A DNA stretch of 64,000 nucleotides from Microlunatus endophyticus (GTDB taxonomy: Bacteria; Actinomycetota; Actinomycetes; Propionibacteriales; Propionibacteriaceae). Below the pieces are notes generated by a model. It had not been told where the DNA came from, did no database searches, and saw only the letters and a program-made list of their open reading frames with translations. Location of the stretch: the NCBI RefSeq assembly GCF_014646195.1, contig NZ_BMMZ01000012.1, positions 62,001 to 126,000 of the forward strand. Direction: 5' to 3'. Positions 1 to 7,416 of the stretch are shown one piece after another (positions within the stretch are counted from its first letter, which is position 1; every line of letters starts with the position of its first letter). A program made the translations under genes and the position numbers.

Positions 1-698
1 ATGGCCGTCGGTACGAGAGCGGTCACCGAGGCGATGGCGTTCGGCAGGATGTGGCTGAACATCAGCCGCAGGTCCGAGGCGCCCAGCGCCCGGGCGGCCC
101 GTACGTAGTCCAGGTTCTTCGACTCCAGGACCGCCGCCCGGACGTAGCGGGTGTAGCCCATCCAGCCGAATCCGGTGAGCACGATCGCCGGTTGCACGAT
201 GGTGGCGAAGTCTCCGTCTCCGGCGTCGATGTTGCGGAACAGCGACAGCAGCAGCAGCGCGGCCAGCAGCAGCGGGATGACCAGGAAGACCTCGAGCAGC
301 CGGGACACGACCGCGTCCACCCAGCCGAGGTAGAAGCCGGACAACAGCCCCAGAGCGATCCCGATGATCAAGGAAGCCCCGACGACGGTGAACGCCAACA
401 ACAACGACGGGCGGGCGCCGTGGGCGAGCTGGGCCAACACGTCGCAGCCGGATGGATCGGTGCCGAAGGGATGCGGATGCCCGAAGCCCTGCGGCTTGAT
501 CTTGGCGACACTGATGTCGCAGTGCTGTGGATCGGTCCGGCTGAACAGCCCCGGAAACGCGGCGACCACGATGAAGAACAGGCTGACCAGGGTTGCCAGG
601 ATCACGTCGGGGCGGCGCAGCATGTGCCGGCCGACCGTCGCCCAGGTCCCGCCCGGCTGGTCGGTGACGACTTCCAGATCGACGGCGGCGCTAGTCAA
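1..698 (-). CDS. oppC: Oligopeptide/dipeptide ABC transporter permease, OppC/DppC family (partial, 3' end outside window)
   Basis: Inner-membrane permease of a peptide ABC importer, pairing with the OppB-like product just upstream. I read 232 codons from a TTG at 698 whose bases overlap the oppB stop (TTGACTAG). Visible are a first membrane segment at residues 31-50, the family motif around HPFGTDPSGCDVL (76-88), further hydrophobic segments near 99-120 and 135-153, and an EAA coupling loop at about 202-222 (ALGASDL ... HILPN). The gene leaves the window at its left edge, so the last one or two membrane segments are not seen. The overlapping start suggests translational coupling to oppB. The family call is firm; the actual peptide substrate cannot be read from the sequence. 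Confidence 0.88.
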   Translation of the reverse strand, partial: MTSAAVDLEVVTDQPGGTWATVGRHMLRRPDVILATLVSLFFIVVAAFPGLFSRTDPQHCDISVAKIKPQGFGHPHPFGTDPSGCDVLAQLAHGARPSLLLAFTVVGASLIIGIALGLLSGFYLGWVDAVVSRLLEVFLVIPLLLAALLLLSLFRNIDAGDGDFATIVQPAIVLTGFGWMGYTRYVRAAVLESKNLDYVRAARALGASDLRLMFSHILPNAIASVTALVPTA

Positions 699-1695
699 GA
701 CGGATCCTCGGGTCGAGCGCGGCGTAGGCGAGGTCGACCAGCAGCATCACGCCGATCGTCACCACCGACAGGATCGTGACGATGCCGACCACCACGGAGA
801 CGTCGCTCTTCTGCACCGACTGCCACAGCAGGTTGCCCATCCCGCGGATGTTCATCACGCCCTCGGTGATCACCGCACCGGACAAGGCGTCGGCGAAGAC
901 GAAGCCGACGGCCGTGACCACTGGGACCGATGAGTTCCGCACGATGTGGTACGCGGTGACGTGGGCATTGCTCAGCCCCTTGGAGCGGGCGGTCCGTACG
1001 TGTTCGGCGTTGTAGTTCTCCAACTGCGCTGCCCGGACCAGTCGCAAGAACGGCGCACACCCGGTCAGGCCGAGCAGGAGCCCGGGGATGATCAAGGTCA
1101 GCCACGGGTGCTCCTCGCTGTAGGACGGTTTGAAGAGCAGCGCCGGGATCGAGTCCGAGCCGAAGGTCCGGCGGGCCCAGGTGGTCAGCGGCACGGTGAA
1201 GATGAAGCGGTAGACAACCAGCATCACGAACACCGGGAAGGCGTCGATCAGCACCGACGTCAGCCGGATCGAGTGATCGATCGGGCGGCCGCGGAAGCGC
1301 GCCGCGACCGAGCCGAGCAACATCCCGATGATCAACCAGGTGATCGTCACGATCACGAACAGCCGCAGCGTGTTGGGCAGCGCCTGGGCCAGCAGGTCGG
1401 TCAGCGGCCGGCCCTCGAGGTCGGTGCCGAAGTCGCCGTGGGCGTACTCCGACAGCCGGTGCCAGAACGGGCCGAGGCAGGGGTTTCCCGGTTGCTGGTA
1501 ACAGGAATCCCCCAGCCCGTAGCGGACCTCGACGGCATGCAACTGGGATGCGGTCGGGACGTGATCACCGAAGAACGCCAACGCCGGGTTGCCGTTCAAC
1601 TGGATCGCCAGAGTGGTCAGCAGGTGCAGCAGGAGCAGGACCAGCAGTACGGTGAACAGCCCGAGCAGCACCCGCCTGATGACGTAGGAAACCAA
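691..1695 (-). CDS. oppB: Oligopeptide/dipeptide ABC transporter permease, OppB/DppB family
   Basis: First permease of the peptide importer, 334 residues, normal for the family. The N-terminus (VSYVIRRVLLG) leads into a first membrane helix, then a large extracytoplasmic loop with the family's GLGDS-type stretch near residue 55, and four or five more helices. The EAA loop that contacts the ATPase lies in the C-terminal third (ARSKGLSNAHV ... VRNSSVP). The start is TTG at 1695, only 22 bp after the oppA stop, with no obvious Shine-Dalgarno, so coupling from oppA is likely. The stop overlaps oppC. No ATPase gene (oppD/oppF) is visible; it may follow oppC outside the window. Confidence 0.9.
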   Translation of the reverse strand: MVSYVIRRVLLGLFTVLLVLLLLHLLTTLAIQLNGNPALAFFGDHVPTASQLHAVEVRYGLGDSCYQQPGNPCLGPFWHRLSEYAHGDFGTDLEGRPLTDLLAQALPNTLRLFVIVTITWLIIGMLLGSVAARFRGRPIDHSIRLTSVLIDAFPVFVMLVVYRFIFTVPLTTWARRTFGSDSIPALLFKPSYSEEHPWLTLIIPGLLLGLTGCAPFLRLVRAAQLENYNAEHVRTARSKGLSNAHVTAYHIVRNSSVPVVTAVGFVFADALSGAVITEGVMNIRGMGNLLWQSVQKSDVSVVVGIVTILSVVTIGVMLLVDLAYAALDPRIRLD

Positions 1696-1717
1696 GATCG
1701 ATCAGGGCGTTCTTCGG

Positions 1718-3478
1718 TCAGCCGACGTACTTCAGCAGCCGGAGTTCGGTCGCGCCGCTGAACGGATTGATCGCCACGTTGTCCACCCGGTCACTGTAGA
1801 AGGTGACCGAGTTGGAGTAGTCGAGCGGGATTGTCGGGAAATCCTTGGCCAGCACCTGCTCGGCCTGGGCGTACTTGGTGATTGCGGTGTCGATGTCCGG
1901 TGCGTCGTCGCCGGCCTTGATCGCCTTCTCGAAGGCCGCGTCGTAGTACCCGAAGTTGGTGTTGCCGTTCTTCGGATCGCCACTGGCGTAGACCTCGGCC
2001 AGGAAATTCTCGTTCAGCGGGTAGTCGGGGAACCAGTTGTTGCGGAAGGCGCCGTCGAATTTGCGGGCGCTGCGCTCGGCGAAGAAGTCCTCGCTGGGGA
2101 TCAGCTTGTACTTGATGCCGAGGTTGAGCGTGATCTGGTCGCCGATGGCCTTGAAGTACGCCTCGGAGGTGTCGTCCTTGCCCAGGTAGATGTTGAGCGT
2201 CTGTCCGGCCGGCCAGCCGCCGGCCTTGGCCAGCGCCGCCTTGGCGGCAGTCGGGTTGAACGTGCACCACTGACAGGTACCTGCCTTGCCGCCCGGAATG
2301 TTCGGCGCGACCCAGCTGGTCGCCGGCACCGACTGACCCGGGATCACGGCGTTGATCACCTTCTGCCGGTCGATCGCCATCGAGATCGCCTTGCGGAAGT
2401 CGATGCTGTCCCACGGCCCCTTCTTGTAGAGCGGGAAGCCGAGATAGGTCAGGTCTGCGGTCTCCTTGGTGACCTTGCGGGAGCTGAGGTCGGGATCGCT
2501 GTTGGCCTGCTGCCACTGCTCGGGCGGCGGCGCACCGAGATCGAGATCGCCGGCCTGGAAGTCCGGCCAGGAGCTGGATCCTGCGTACTCCTTCCAGTCG
2601 ATCTTGTCGTAGTTCGGCGTCTCGGAGAGCTTGTAGTCCTTGCGCTTGCTCGCGGTCAGCTCGGTGCCCTGGTTCCAGTTGTCGATCACGAACGGACCGT
2701 TGCCGATCGGCTTCTTCGTGCAGGCCTTGATGTCGGCGATGCAGGCCTTGGCGGCCGGATAGAAGCCGGTGTAGCCGAGCATGATCGAAAAGCCGGCGAA
2801 CGGCGCGGTGAGGGTCACCTGGAGGGTCTGCGGATCGATGACCTTCAGCCCGGACAGCGACTTGGCCTTCGGCTTGACGGTCACGTTGCCGTCGTCATCG
2901 GTCTCGCCCTGCATGGCGTCGTAGCCCTTGATGCGCTTGAAGTAGTAGTTGTTCGCCATCGCGTTGGGGCCGTACGCGGAGTAGTTCCAGGAGCGGGCGA
3001 AAGATGCCGCATCAACCGGCTCTCCGTTGGAGAAGGTCAGGCCGTCCTTGATCTTGATCGTCCAGACCAAGTTGTCTTTGGTCTGGATGCTCTGGGCGAC
3101 GTAGTTGTACGGCTTGCCGGTCTTGGCGTCGTAGCGGACCAGCCCGTCGAAGACGACGTCCAGGACGCCGATGTTGTCACCGACGCTGGAGTCCATCGGC
3201 AGCAGGGTGTCGACGTCCTGACCGAGCGCCAGATGGATGGTCTTGGCGGTGTCGCCCGACCCACCGTCCTCGGAGGTGGAGCCGCTGTTGGAACTGCAAG
3301 CGGCGGTGGCGAGCATGGCCAGGGCCGCCGAGACGGCCAGGCCACGCTTCACGAGAAGACGGGGTGTGATGAGAAGACGGGGTGTGATGAGAAGACGGGG
3401 TGTGATGAGAAGACGGGGCGTGATGAGAAGACGGGGCGTGACGGTGAATCGTCGTCCAGGAGTGCGGTTGGGCAACAT
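1718..3478 (-). CDS. oppA: Peptide ABC transporter substrate-binding lipoprotein, OppA/DppA family (SBP_bac_5)
   Basis: Captures peptides outside the membrane for OppBC; family 5 extracellular binding protein, 586 residues. I chose ATG at 3478 because a good ribosome site (GAAGAGGA) sits 4-5 nt upstream; the frame is open upstream but lacks such a site. The N-terminus is odd: residues 14-43 are five tandem copies of a TPRLL(I/V) hexapeptide before the hydrophobic core (GLAVSAALAMLATAAC), with the predicted lipidated cysteine at 61. The mature protein shows the family layout: early YDAKTGKPYNYVAQS, then the LTFSNGEPVDAASFARSW signature. A GTG just before KRGLAV could give a conventional short signal peptide but has no ribosome site. 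Confidence 0.9.
   Translation of the reverse strand: MLPNRTPGRRFTVTPRLLITPRLLITPRLLITPRLLITPRLLVKRGLAVSAALAMLATAACSSNSGSTSEDGGSGDTAKTIHLALGQDVDTLLPMDSSVGDNIGVLDVVFDGLVRYDAKTGKPYNYVAQSIQTKDNLVWTIKIKDGLTFSNGEPVDAASFARSWNYSAYGPNAMANNYYFKRIKGYDAMQGETDDDGNVTVKPKAKSLSGLKVIDPQTLQVTLTAPFAGFSIMLGYTGFYPAAKACIADIKACTKKPIGNGPFVIDNWNQGTELTASKRKDYKLSETPNYDKIDWKEYAGSSSWPDFQAGDLDLGAPPPEQWQQANSDPDLSSRKVTKETADLTYLGFPLYKKGPWDSIDFRKAISMAIDRQKVINAVIPGQSVPATSWVAPNIPGGKAGTCQWCTFNPTAAKAALAKAGGWPAGQTLNIYLGKDDTSEAYFKAIGDQITLNLGIKYKLIPSEDFFAERSARKFDGAFRNNWFPDYPLNENFLAEVYASGDPKNGNTNFGYYDAAFEKAIKAGDDAPDIDTAITKYAQAEQVLAKDFPTIPLDYSNSVTFYSDRVDNVAINPFSGATELRLLKYVG
3350..3439 (-). repeat. Five tandem 18-bp repeats inside the oppA signal-peptide region
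   Basis: On the plus strand the unit reads GGGGTGTGATGAGAAGAC and variants. Three units are identical (3361-3414), the fourth differs at one base, and the outer ones are diverged at their ends. Because 18 is a multiple of three, each unit encodes one TPRLLI hexapeptide of oppA and copy-number change keeps the frame. The near-identity of the inner units suggests recent expansion by slippage. Confidence 0.93.
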
Positions 3479-3557
3479 GATCCTCTTCCGGTGAGAACTG
3501 CGGCCCTCAATCTGGCACGGAAACGACTGCCTCGCGACCAAGATCGCAGGTTTGTTA

Positions 3558-3575
3558 CGTCACCGTAGCGTGACG
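3558..3575. promoter_or_regulatory. Inverted repeat upstream of oppA, possible operator
   Basis: CGTCAC-N6-GTGACG, perfect 6-bp arms, sits about 80 bp before the oppA start in the 125-bp space between oppA and the acetyltransferase gene. Position and symmetry fit a regulator site for the opp operon. No regulator gene is next to it, and I could not assign a convincing -35/-10 pair, so this is tentative. Confidence 0.3.
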
Positions 3576-3603
3576 GCGGAGATTTCTTCCGAGCCGGTCG
3601 TTG

Positions 3604-4092
3604 TCAGTCCTTGTTCGCGAGTTCGGCCAGCGCCGTACCGGTCAGCCGGTAGGTGGTCCAGTCCTCCATCGCAACGCCACCGATTCGGTCGTAGACAGCG
3701 ATCGCCGGAGTGTTCCACTTGAGCACCGACCACTCCATCCGGGCGAAGCCGTTCGTGGTGGCTATCCCGGCCAGATGCCGCAGTAATGCGCCGCCGAAAC
3801 CGCGGCCCCGGAAGGCGGGGCGGACGAAGAGATCCTCCAGGTAGAGGCCGTGGCGGCCCTCCCAGGTGGAGAAGTTGTAGAAGTAGAGGGCGAATCCGGC
3901 GACCTCGTGCTGGTCGGTCTCAGCGATCCGGCAGAAGACGCGGGGATGCTCGCTGAAGAGAGCCGCGCGCAGATCCTCGACGGTGGCGCGGGCCTGGTCC
4001 GGGGCCTTCTCGTAGGCGGCGAGTTCCTTGATCAAAGCAACGATCTCATCGAGGTCGTCTTCGGTGGCTTCGCGGATCGGCATGCCGGTCAC
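3604..4092 (-). CDS. GNAT family N-acetyltransferase (spermidine/diamine acetyltransferase-like)
   Basis: Transfers an acetyl group from acetyl-CoA to an amine; 162 residues, full length for a single-domain GNAT protein. The N-terminus (PIREATEDDLDEIVALIKELAAYE) and the later FYNFSTWEGRHGLYLEDLFV stretch resemble the SSAT-like subgroup of polyamine/thialysine acetyltransferases. The acetyl-CoA pyrophosphate loop is RPAFRGRGFG followed by GALLRHLA. The start is either GTG at 4092 or ATG at 4083; neither has a strong ribosome site. The gene stands alone on the minus strand between the NlpC/P60 gene and oppA. The substrate assignment is only by resemblance. Confidence 0.82.
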   Translation of the reverse strand: MTGMPIREATEDDLDEIVALIKELAAYEKAPDQARATVEDLRAALFSEHPRVFCRIAETDQHEVAGFALYFYNFSTWEGRHGLYLEDLFVRPAFRGRGFGGALLRHLAGIATTNGFARMEWSVLKWNTPAIAVYDRIGGVAMEDWTTYRLTGTALAELANKD

Positions 4093-4130
4093 GGTAACCG
4101 ATGGCCACGGGGCCGAAGACGAAGATGGGC

Positions 4131-4183
4131 CCTGAGCCTGTCGCGGAGGCGACCGGACAACCCGGTCGATCGACAGGCCCAGG
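4131..4183. terminator. Long imperfect hairpin after the NlpC/P60 gene; dispersed-repeat-like arms
   Basis: CCTGAGCCTGTCG (4131-4143) pairs with CGACAGGCCCAGG (4171-4183) with one mismatch, and the loop holds a second perfect stem GACCGG-ACAAC-CCGGTC. It lies just downstream of the minus-strand hydrolase gene and could end its transcript, although there is no T-run. The left arm shares 15 bases with the repeat inside the oligopeptidase gene at 60601, so it may instead be a mobile or dispersed repeat. Confidence 0.45.
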
Positions 4184-4221
4184 ACCCTCGGGGGGACGCC
4201 GGCGAGATCAGCTGGGGGTGA

Positions 4222-5100
4222 TCAGGCCGGACGACCAGCGCCGTTGTAGGGCATGTACTTCATTTTGATGTATTCGATGGGCTGACCGGGCTCTCCGGCG
4301 TGAATTACCTTGCCGTGTCCAGCATAGATCGCCACGTGGCTGCGCCCGCCGTAGAAGAAGACCAGATCGCCGAGTCTCAGGTTGGACTTCGACACATGCC
4401 TGACCTGGCGGTACTGGGTGGTCGAGTTGTGTGCCAGCTTGATCCCCGCCGACTTGTACGCCGCCATGGTCAGGCCGGAGCAGTCGAAGGAGTGCGGGCC
4501 GGCGGCACCGTAGACGTAACTGTCACCGAGATGGGCCTTGGCGTACTTCAGTGCCTTCAGCTCCGCCTTGGAGCTGACGACCTTGGCCTTCTTGGCGTGC
4601 TTGGCCTTCGACTTGTGCTTGGTGCTGCTCTTGTGGACCAACGACGGGCTGGAGACGCTGTGGCCGTCGTGCAGCAGCACGTTCCACACCCGGTAACCGG
4701 CGATGCCGTTCTGACGCCAGCCGTGCCTGGCCTTCAGGGCGTTGACCCGTGCCTTGGTCTGGCTGCCGAAGTATCCGGTGTCCGGAACGTTCTTGCCGTT
4801 GGCGCTGAGTTCGCGCTGCAGGCGTACGACCATGGCCCCGGAATCGCCCTGGTGCAGGGTGGGCGCTTTGTGGGCGACATTGGCGGAGGCGGGCTGGGCG
4901 GTGCCGGCGACAAGGCCGCCGACGATCGCCGCTCCCGCGGCCAGACCGACAGTAGTTCTGCCTGCCTGCTTCAGAAAGGCACTTCCTGGCTCGGGGACCG
5001 GCGTAGCGGCCCGGCGTGGTGTGACCTTGGCTTGGTTGGATGGCTTCGACGCACTGAGGTCGGCGCGCCGCGCCGCCGGCTTCGGGCCGGATGCGCGCAT
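4222..5100 (-). CDS. Secreted NlpC/P60 peptidoglycan endopeptidase with N-terminal peptidoglycan-binding domain
   Basis: Cell-wall hydrolase expected to cut the stem peptide of peptidoglycan outside the cell; 292 residues. A long basic N-region leads to a signal-like core (TTVGLAAGAAIVGGLVAGTAQPASA, residues 49-73). A PG_binding_1-like repeat follows (about 79-144: LHQGDSGAMVVRLQREL ... DTGYFGSQTKA), then a Lys/His-rich linker (155-180) and an NlpC/P60 domain (about 183-292). The catalytic residues are visible: Cys207 in FDCSGL, His255 in SHVAIY and His267. ATG at 5100 is chosen because GAGGGGAGT lies 8 nt upstream; a longer reading from 5169 has no such site. It has its own leader and candidate promoter. 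Confidence 0.92.
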   Translation of the reverse strand: MRASGPKPAARRADLSASKPSNQAKVTPRRAATPVPEPGSAFLKQAGRTTVGLAAGAAIVGGLVAGTAQPASANVAHKAPTLHQGDSGAMVVRLQRELSANGKNVPDTGYFGSQTKARVNALKARHGWRQNGIAGYRVWNVLLHDGHSVSSPSLVHKSSTKHKSKAKHAKKAKVVSSKAELKALKYAKAHLGDSYVYGAAGPHSFDCSGLTMAAYKSAGIKLAHNSTTQYRQVRHVSKSNLRLGDLVFFYGGRSHVAIYAGHGKVIHAGEPGQPIEYIKMKYMPYNGAGRPA

Positions 5101-5157
5101 GCTGTGACTCCCCTCGGTATGAACACAGCCGGCGGGGAACGAGGATCCCGCTGGTTG

Positions 5158-5185
5158 ATGCCCCGACATCCCGACGGTGGGGCAT
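5158..5185 (-). promoter_or_regulatory. Hairpin in the 5' leader of the NlpC/P60 gene
   Basis: ATGCCCC (5158-5164) and GGGGCAT (5179-5185) form a perfect 7-bp stem around a 14-nt loop, about 40 nt before the ribosome site. It could affect translation or mRNA stability. I looked here for the cyclic-di-AMP (ydaO) riboswitch common before actinobacterial wall hydrolases and did not see its conserved blocks. Confidence 0.35.
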
Positions 5186-5195
5186 GGTCCGGGAC

Positions 5196-5223
5196 GTTAT
5201 CTTTTCGAGACATTCGATGGCAA
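5196..5223 (-). promoter_or_regulatory. Candidate sigma-70-type promoter of the NlpC/P60 gene
   Basis: On the minus strand TTGCCA (5223-5218), a 16-bp spacer, then GATAAC (5201-5196). This is one mismatch from TTGACA and two from TATAAT. The transcript would begin near 5189, giving an untranslated leader of about 90 nt. Confidence 0.45.
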
Positions 5224-5421
5224 ATGGATCGGGTGGTCCTCAAGGAGAAACTTGGAGCTTCCAAAGAAACCGCTGAGTGACCCGTTGTCTGGTTTCGGCT
5301 GGTTCTGAGGTGGGTACTCGCTGCCGGTCAATCTCAGGGGAGTCGGCGCCTGATACGGCTGTGACGGATGAGCCTGCGGAGGCCGCGCAACGGCGGTCAC
5401 CCAGGTCGCTCACCAGGCTGG
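5224..5421. other. Intergenic DNA between the phosphodiesterase 3' end and the NlpC/P60 promoter
   Basis: No gene is supported here. The only structure I see is a small stem at 5252-5264 (TTGGA-GCT-TCCAA) with short T-runs on the minus strand, which could weakly terminate the phosphodiesterase transcript. Confidence 0.4.
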
Positions 5422-6297
5422 TCACCAGGTGAAGGGGCGGCCGGTCATGTACGACCAGGCCTCCGCGGGAGCGCGCAGGGTGGCCATCGCATGGGCTGCG
5501 ACATCGGCCTGTTGCGGCCAGTGGTGCTGACCGTCGGTGCCGTCGGTGTCGTCGGGGGCGTCATCATCAGGGGCGGGGCTGATATCCGGCCCACAGGCGG
5601 CGATCCAGGCCGTACGCTCCTGCGGCGATTCGCCACCGTGACCGCCGGCGTCGACGTGGCCGTGGTCGGTGACGGCGATCACCGTCCAGTCCTCACCCCG
5701 GCGGCCCTCGATCGCCGCCAGGAGCCGGCCGATCCGGCGGTCGGAGGCGATGATCGACTCCTCGTACAAGGTGCTGACACCGTGCCGGTGGGCTATCTCG
5801 TCCGGTGCGCCGAGATAACAGACCAGCAGGCTGCCGGCACCGCCATCGTGCTCGGCGATGAACCGCGCCGCCTGCGCAGTGATCAACTCGTCCAGCTCAC
5901 TCCAGTCCGGCTCGTGCTCTGCCGGCAGGCCCGGGCCGACGCCGCCGCCCGCGAACAGCGGCCCACCGCTGTCGGCGGTGACCAGCGGCGGCCAGGCCGC
6001 GCCGACCCAGGTCTCGATGCCGGGGCGCAGCCTGCCTGCCAGCGTCAGGACGTCCGGAAAGTCGGCCAGCATGTTGCCGCGGAAATCGTTGTTGAAGATC
6101 CTGTGCCGGTCGGCGAGCACACCGGTGAACACGGTCGCCCAGCTCGGGCCGGAGATGGTCGGTCCGGCGTCGTTGACCCGGGTCGGGACCAGGAAGCCGC
6201 GTTCGGCGATGCTGTCGAGATGAGGAGTCGGCAGCCGGCGCACACTGTCATAGCGGACGCCGTCGATGCCGATCACCAGTACGTGGTCAGTGCTCAT
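5422..6297 (-). CDS. Alkaline-phosphatase-superfamily phosphodiesterase (type I phosphodiesterase/nucleotide pyrophosphatase-like)
   Basis: Metal-dependent phosphohydrolase of the nucleotide pyrophosphatase/phosphodiesterase branch; 291 residues, compact for the family. Metal and catalytic landmarks: Asp12 in VIGIDGVRYD; TISGPSWATVFTG, where Ser49 sits at the nucleophile position usually held by Thr; GAPDEIAHRHG in the middle; and AVTDHGHVDAGGHGG for the second metal set. An acidic, low-complexity insertion (PAPDDDAPDDTDGTDG) lies near the C-terminus. ATG at 6297 has GGATGGAG upstream; a longer reading from 6309 is less likely. No signal peptide is obvious, so it may be cytoplasmic. It diverges from the rplJ promoter. 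The substrate is unknown. Confidence 0.8.
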   Translation of the reverse strand: MSTDHVLVIGIDGVRYDSVRRLPTPHLDSIAERGFLVPTRVNDAGPTISGPSWATVFTGVLADRHRIFNNDFRGNMLADFPDVLTLAGRLRPGIETWVGAAWPPLVTADSGGPLFAGGGVGPGLPAEHEPDWSELDELITAQAARFIAEHDGGAGSLLVCYLGAPDEIAHRHGVSTLYEESIIASDRRIGRLLAAIEGRRGEDWTVIAVTDHGHVDAGGHGGESPQERTAWIAACGPDISPAPDDDAPDDTDGTDGQHHWPQQADVAAHAMATLRAPAEAWSYMTGRPFTW

Positions 6298-6418
6298 GTA
6301 GTGCTCCATCCCGGTCGTGTCCGCGGTCGCCTCAACCGGCTCGGGAACCTATCAGCGCACCGGAACGGGTCACGTACGAGATCATGGACGTGCGCGTAAC
6401 GCTGGGTGCCGCTAGTGA

Positions 6419-6442
6419 GGATCCGACAGGGGATCCGACAGG
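6419..6442. repeat. Two direct 12-bp repeats upstream of the rplJ promoter
   Basis: GGATCCGACAGG occurs twice in a row (6419-6430 and 6431-6442), ending 16 bp before the -35 element of the rplJL promoter. It could be an activator or stress-regulator site, or an incidental duplication. Confidence 0.6.
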
Positions 6443-6458
6443 GAGGATCAGGAGGGAT

Positions 6459-6487
6459 TTGGCCGCGGTCGTCCGGGGTCGTAGGCT
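6459..6487 (+). promoter_or_regulatory. Promoter of rplJ-rplL
   Basis: TTGGCC (6459-6464), 17-bp spacer, TAGGCT (6482-6487). Transcription would start near 6494, at the beginning of a stretch (CTACCGAAGACCGCTGGTCG) that resembles actinobacterial rplJ leaders as I recall them. No rplK/rplA lies upstream, so rplJL needs its own promoter here. Confidence 0.6.
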
Positions 6488-6493
6488 TGGATC

Positions 6494-6756
6494 TACCGAA
6501 GACCGCTGGTCGATCGCACGTCTGGATCCGAAGAGTTCCGATATCGGAACGACCCGCGCAGGTATGACTGGAAGCTCCCACGACGGGGGCGCGTCCTGAC
6601 CGATGCGCTTGCGACGTAGTTCGCCCCGGTGCCTGCGCACCCGGGGCGTTTTTGTTTTCCGGGACGCTTCGCTTCCGGGCGTTTGGGACAGGCCCATCGG
6701 CTTCGGTGCCGGGCGGCAGTTTGCCGACCGGGTGAGAAGAAACCGAAGGGAGACCC
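6494..6756 (+). promoter_or_regulatory. rplJ leader, likely L10-L7/L12 autoregulatory leader with internal attenuator
   Basis: About 260 nt of untranslated leader between the predicted start point and rplJ. It contains several stems (for example GTTCCGATATCGGAAC near 6534-6549) and a full intrinsic terminator hairpin at 6622-6658, about 100 nt before the start codon. Known L10 leaders in other bacteria bind L10 or the L10-L12 complex and set readthrough or translation. The combination seen here fits such feedback control, but the protein-binding motif itself is inferred. Confidence 0.55.
6622..6658 (+). terminator. Intrinsic terminator/attenuator inside the rplJ leader
   Basis: CGCCCCGGTGC pairs with GCACCCGGGGCG: 11 bp with one bulged C and a CTGC loop, followed directly by TTTTTGTTTT. 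This is the most classical T-rich terminator in the window. The gene upstream runs the other way, so the only transcript it can stop is the rplJL leader itself. Confidence 0.8.
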
Positions 6757-7401
6757 ATGGCGAGGCCGGACAAGGCAGCCGCCGTCGCGGAGCTGAAGGA
6801 CAAGTTCACCAGCTCCAACGGCGCCGTGTTGACCGAGTACCGCGGTCTCACCGTCGCGTCGCTGCGCGAACTGCGCCGCTCGCTCGGTGAGGACGCCACC
6901 TACGCCGTGACGAAGAACACCCTGACCCAGATCGCAGCCCGTGAAGCGGGCATCGAGGGGATCGACGAGCAACTCGCCGGCCCGACCGCGATCGCCTTCA
7001 TCGACGGTGACCCGGTCACCGTCGCCAAGGGCTTGAGGGACTTCGCCAAGGCCAATCCGCTTCTGGTGATCAAGGGCGGCGTGCTCGAGGGCAAGACCCT
7101 CAGCGCCGACGAGGTGAACAAGCTCGCCGATCTCGAGTCGAGGGAGACGCTGCTTGCCAAGCTGGCCGGTGCCATGAAGGGCACCATGGCAGGTGCGGCA
7201 TCCCTCTTCAACGCCCCCCTCAGCCAGGCAGCCCGCGTGATCGCTGCCCTGGAAGCCAAGGCCCAGGAAGACCCTGGAGTTATCGCGGGTGCCGGCACAG
7301 CCGCCGCCGGCGAGGCCGCGGCGCCGGAAGCCACCGAAACTGCTGCAGCACCCGCTGCGGAAGACAGCACCCCCGCAGCAGACGCTGCAGACGAGAACTA
7401 A
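6757..7401 (+). CDS. rplJ: 50S ribosomal protein L10
   Basis: Stalk-base protein that anchors L7/L12 dimers to the 50S subunit and helps recruit translation factors. 214 residues, longer than the usual 165-180 because of an Ala/Glu/Pro-rich tail (about residues 175-214). The N-terminal domain (MARPDKAAAVAELKDKF, LTEYRGLTVASLRELR, TYAVTKNTL) is typical. ATG at 6757 has GAAGGGAGA 5-6 nt upstream. It forms an operon with rplL 15 bp downstream and is probably controlled by the leader attenuator. Confidence 0.97.
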   Translation: MARPDKAAAVAELKDKFTSSNGAVLTEYRGLTVASLRELRRSLGEDATYAVTKNTLTQIAAREAGIEGIDEQLAGPTAIAFIDGDPVTVAKGLRDFAKANPLLVIKGGVLEGKTLSADEVNKLADLESRETLLAKLAGAMKGTMAGAASLFNAPLSQAARVIAALEAKAQEDPGVIAGAGTAAAGEAAAPEATETAAAPAAEDSTPAADAADEN

Positions 7402-7416
7402 GGAAGGACGCCGATC

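Noticed and set aside
3350..3439. CRISPR-like array at the 18-bp repeats
   Set aside because: The units are directly tandem without spacers and lie in the oppA reading frame.
5101..5250. Cyclic-di-AMP (ydaO) riboswitch before the NlpC/P60 gene
   Set aside because: These often precede actinobacterial wall hydrolases, but the conserved blocks are not visible; only a simple hairpin is present.
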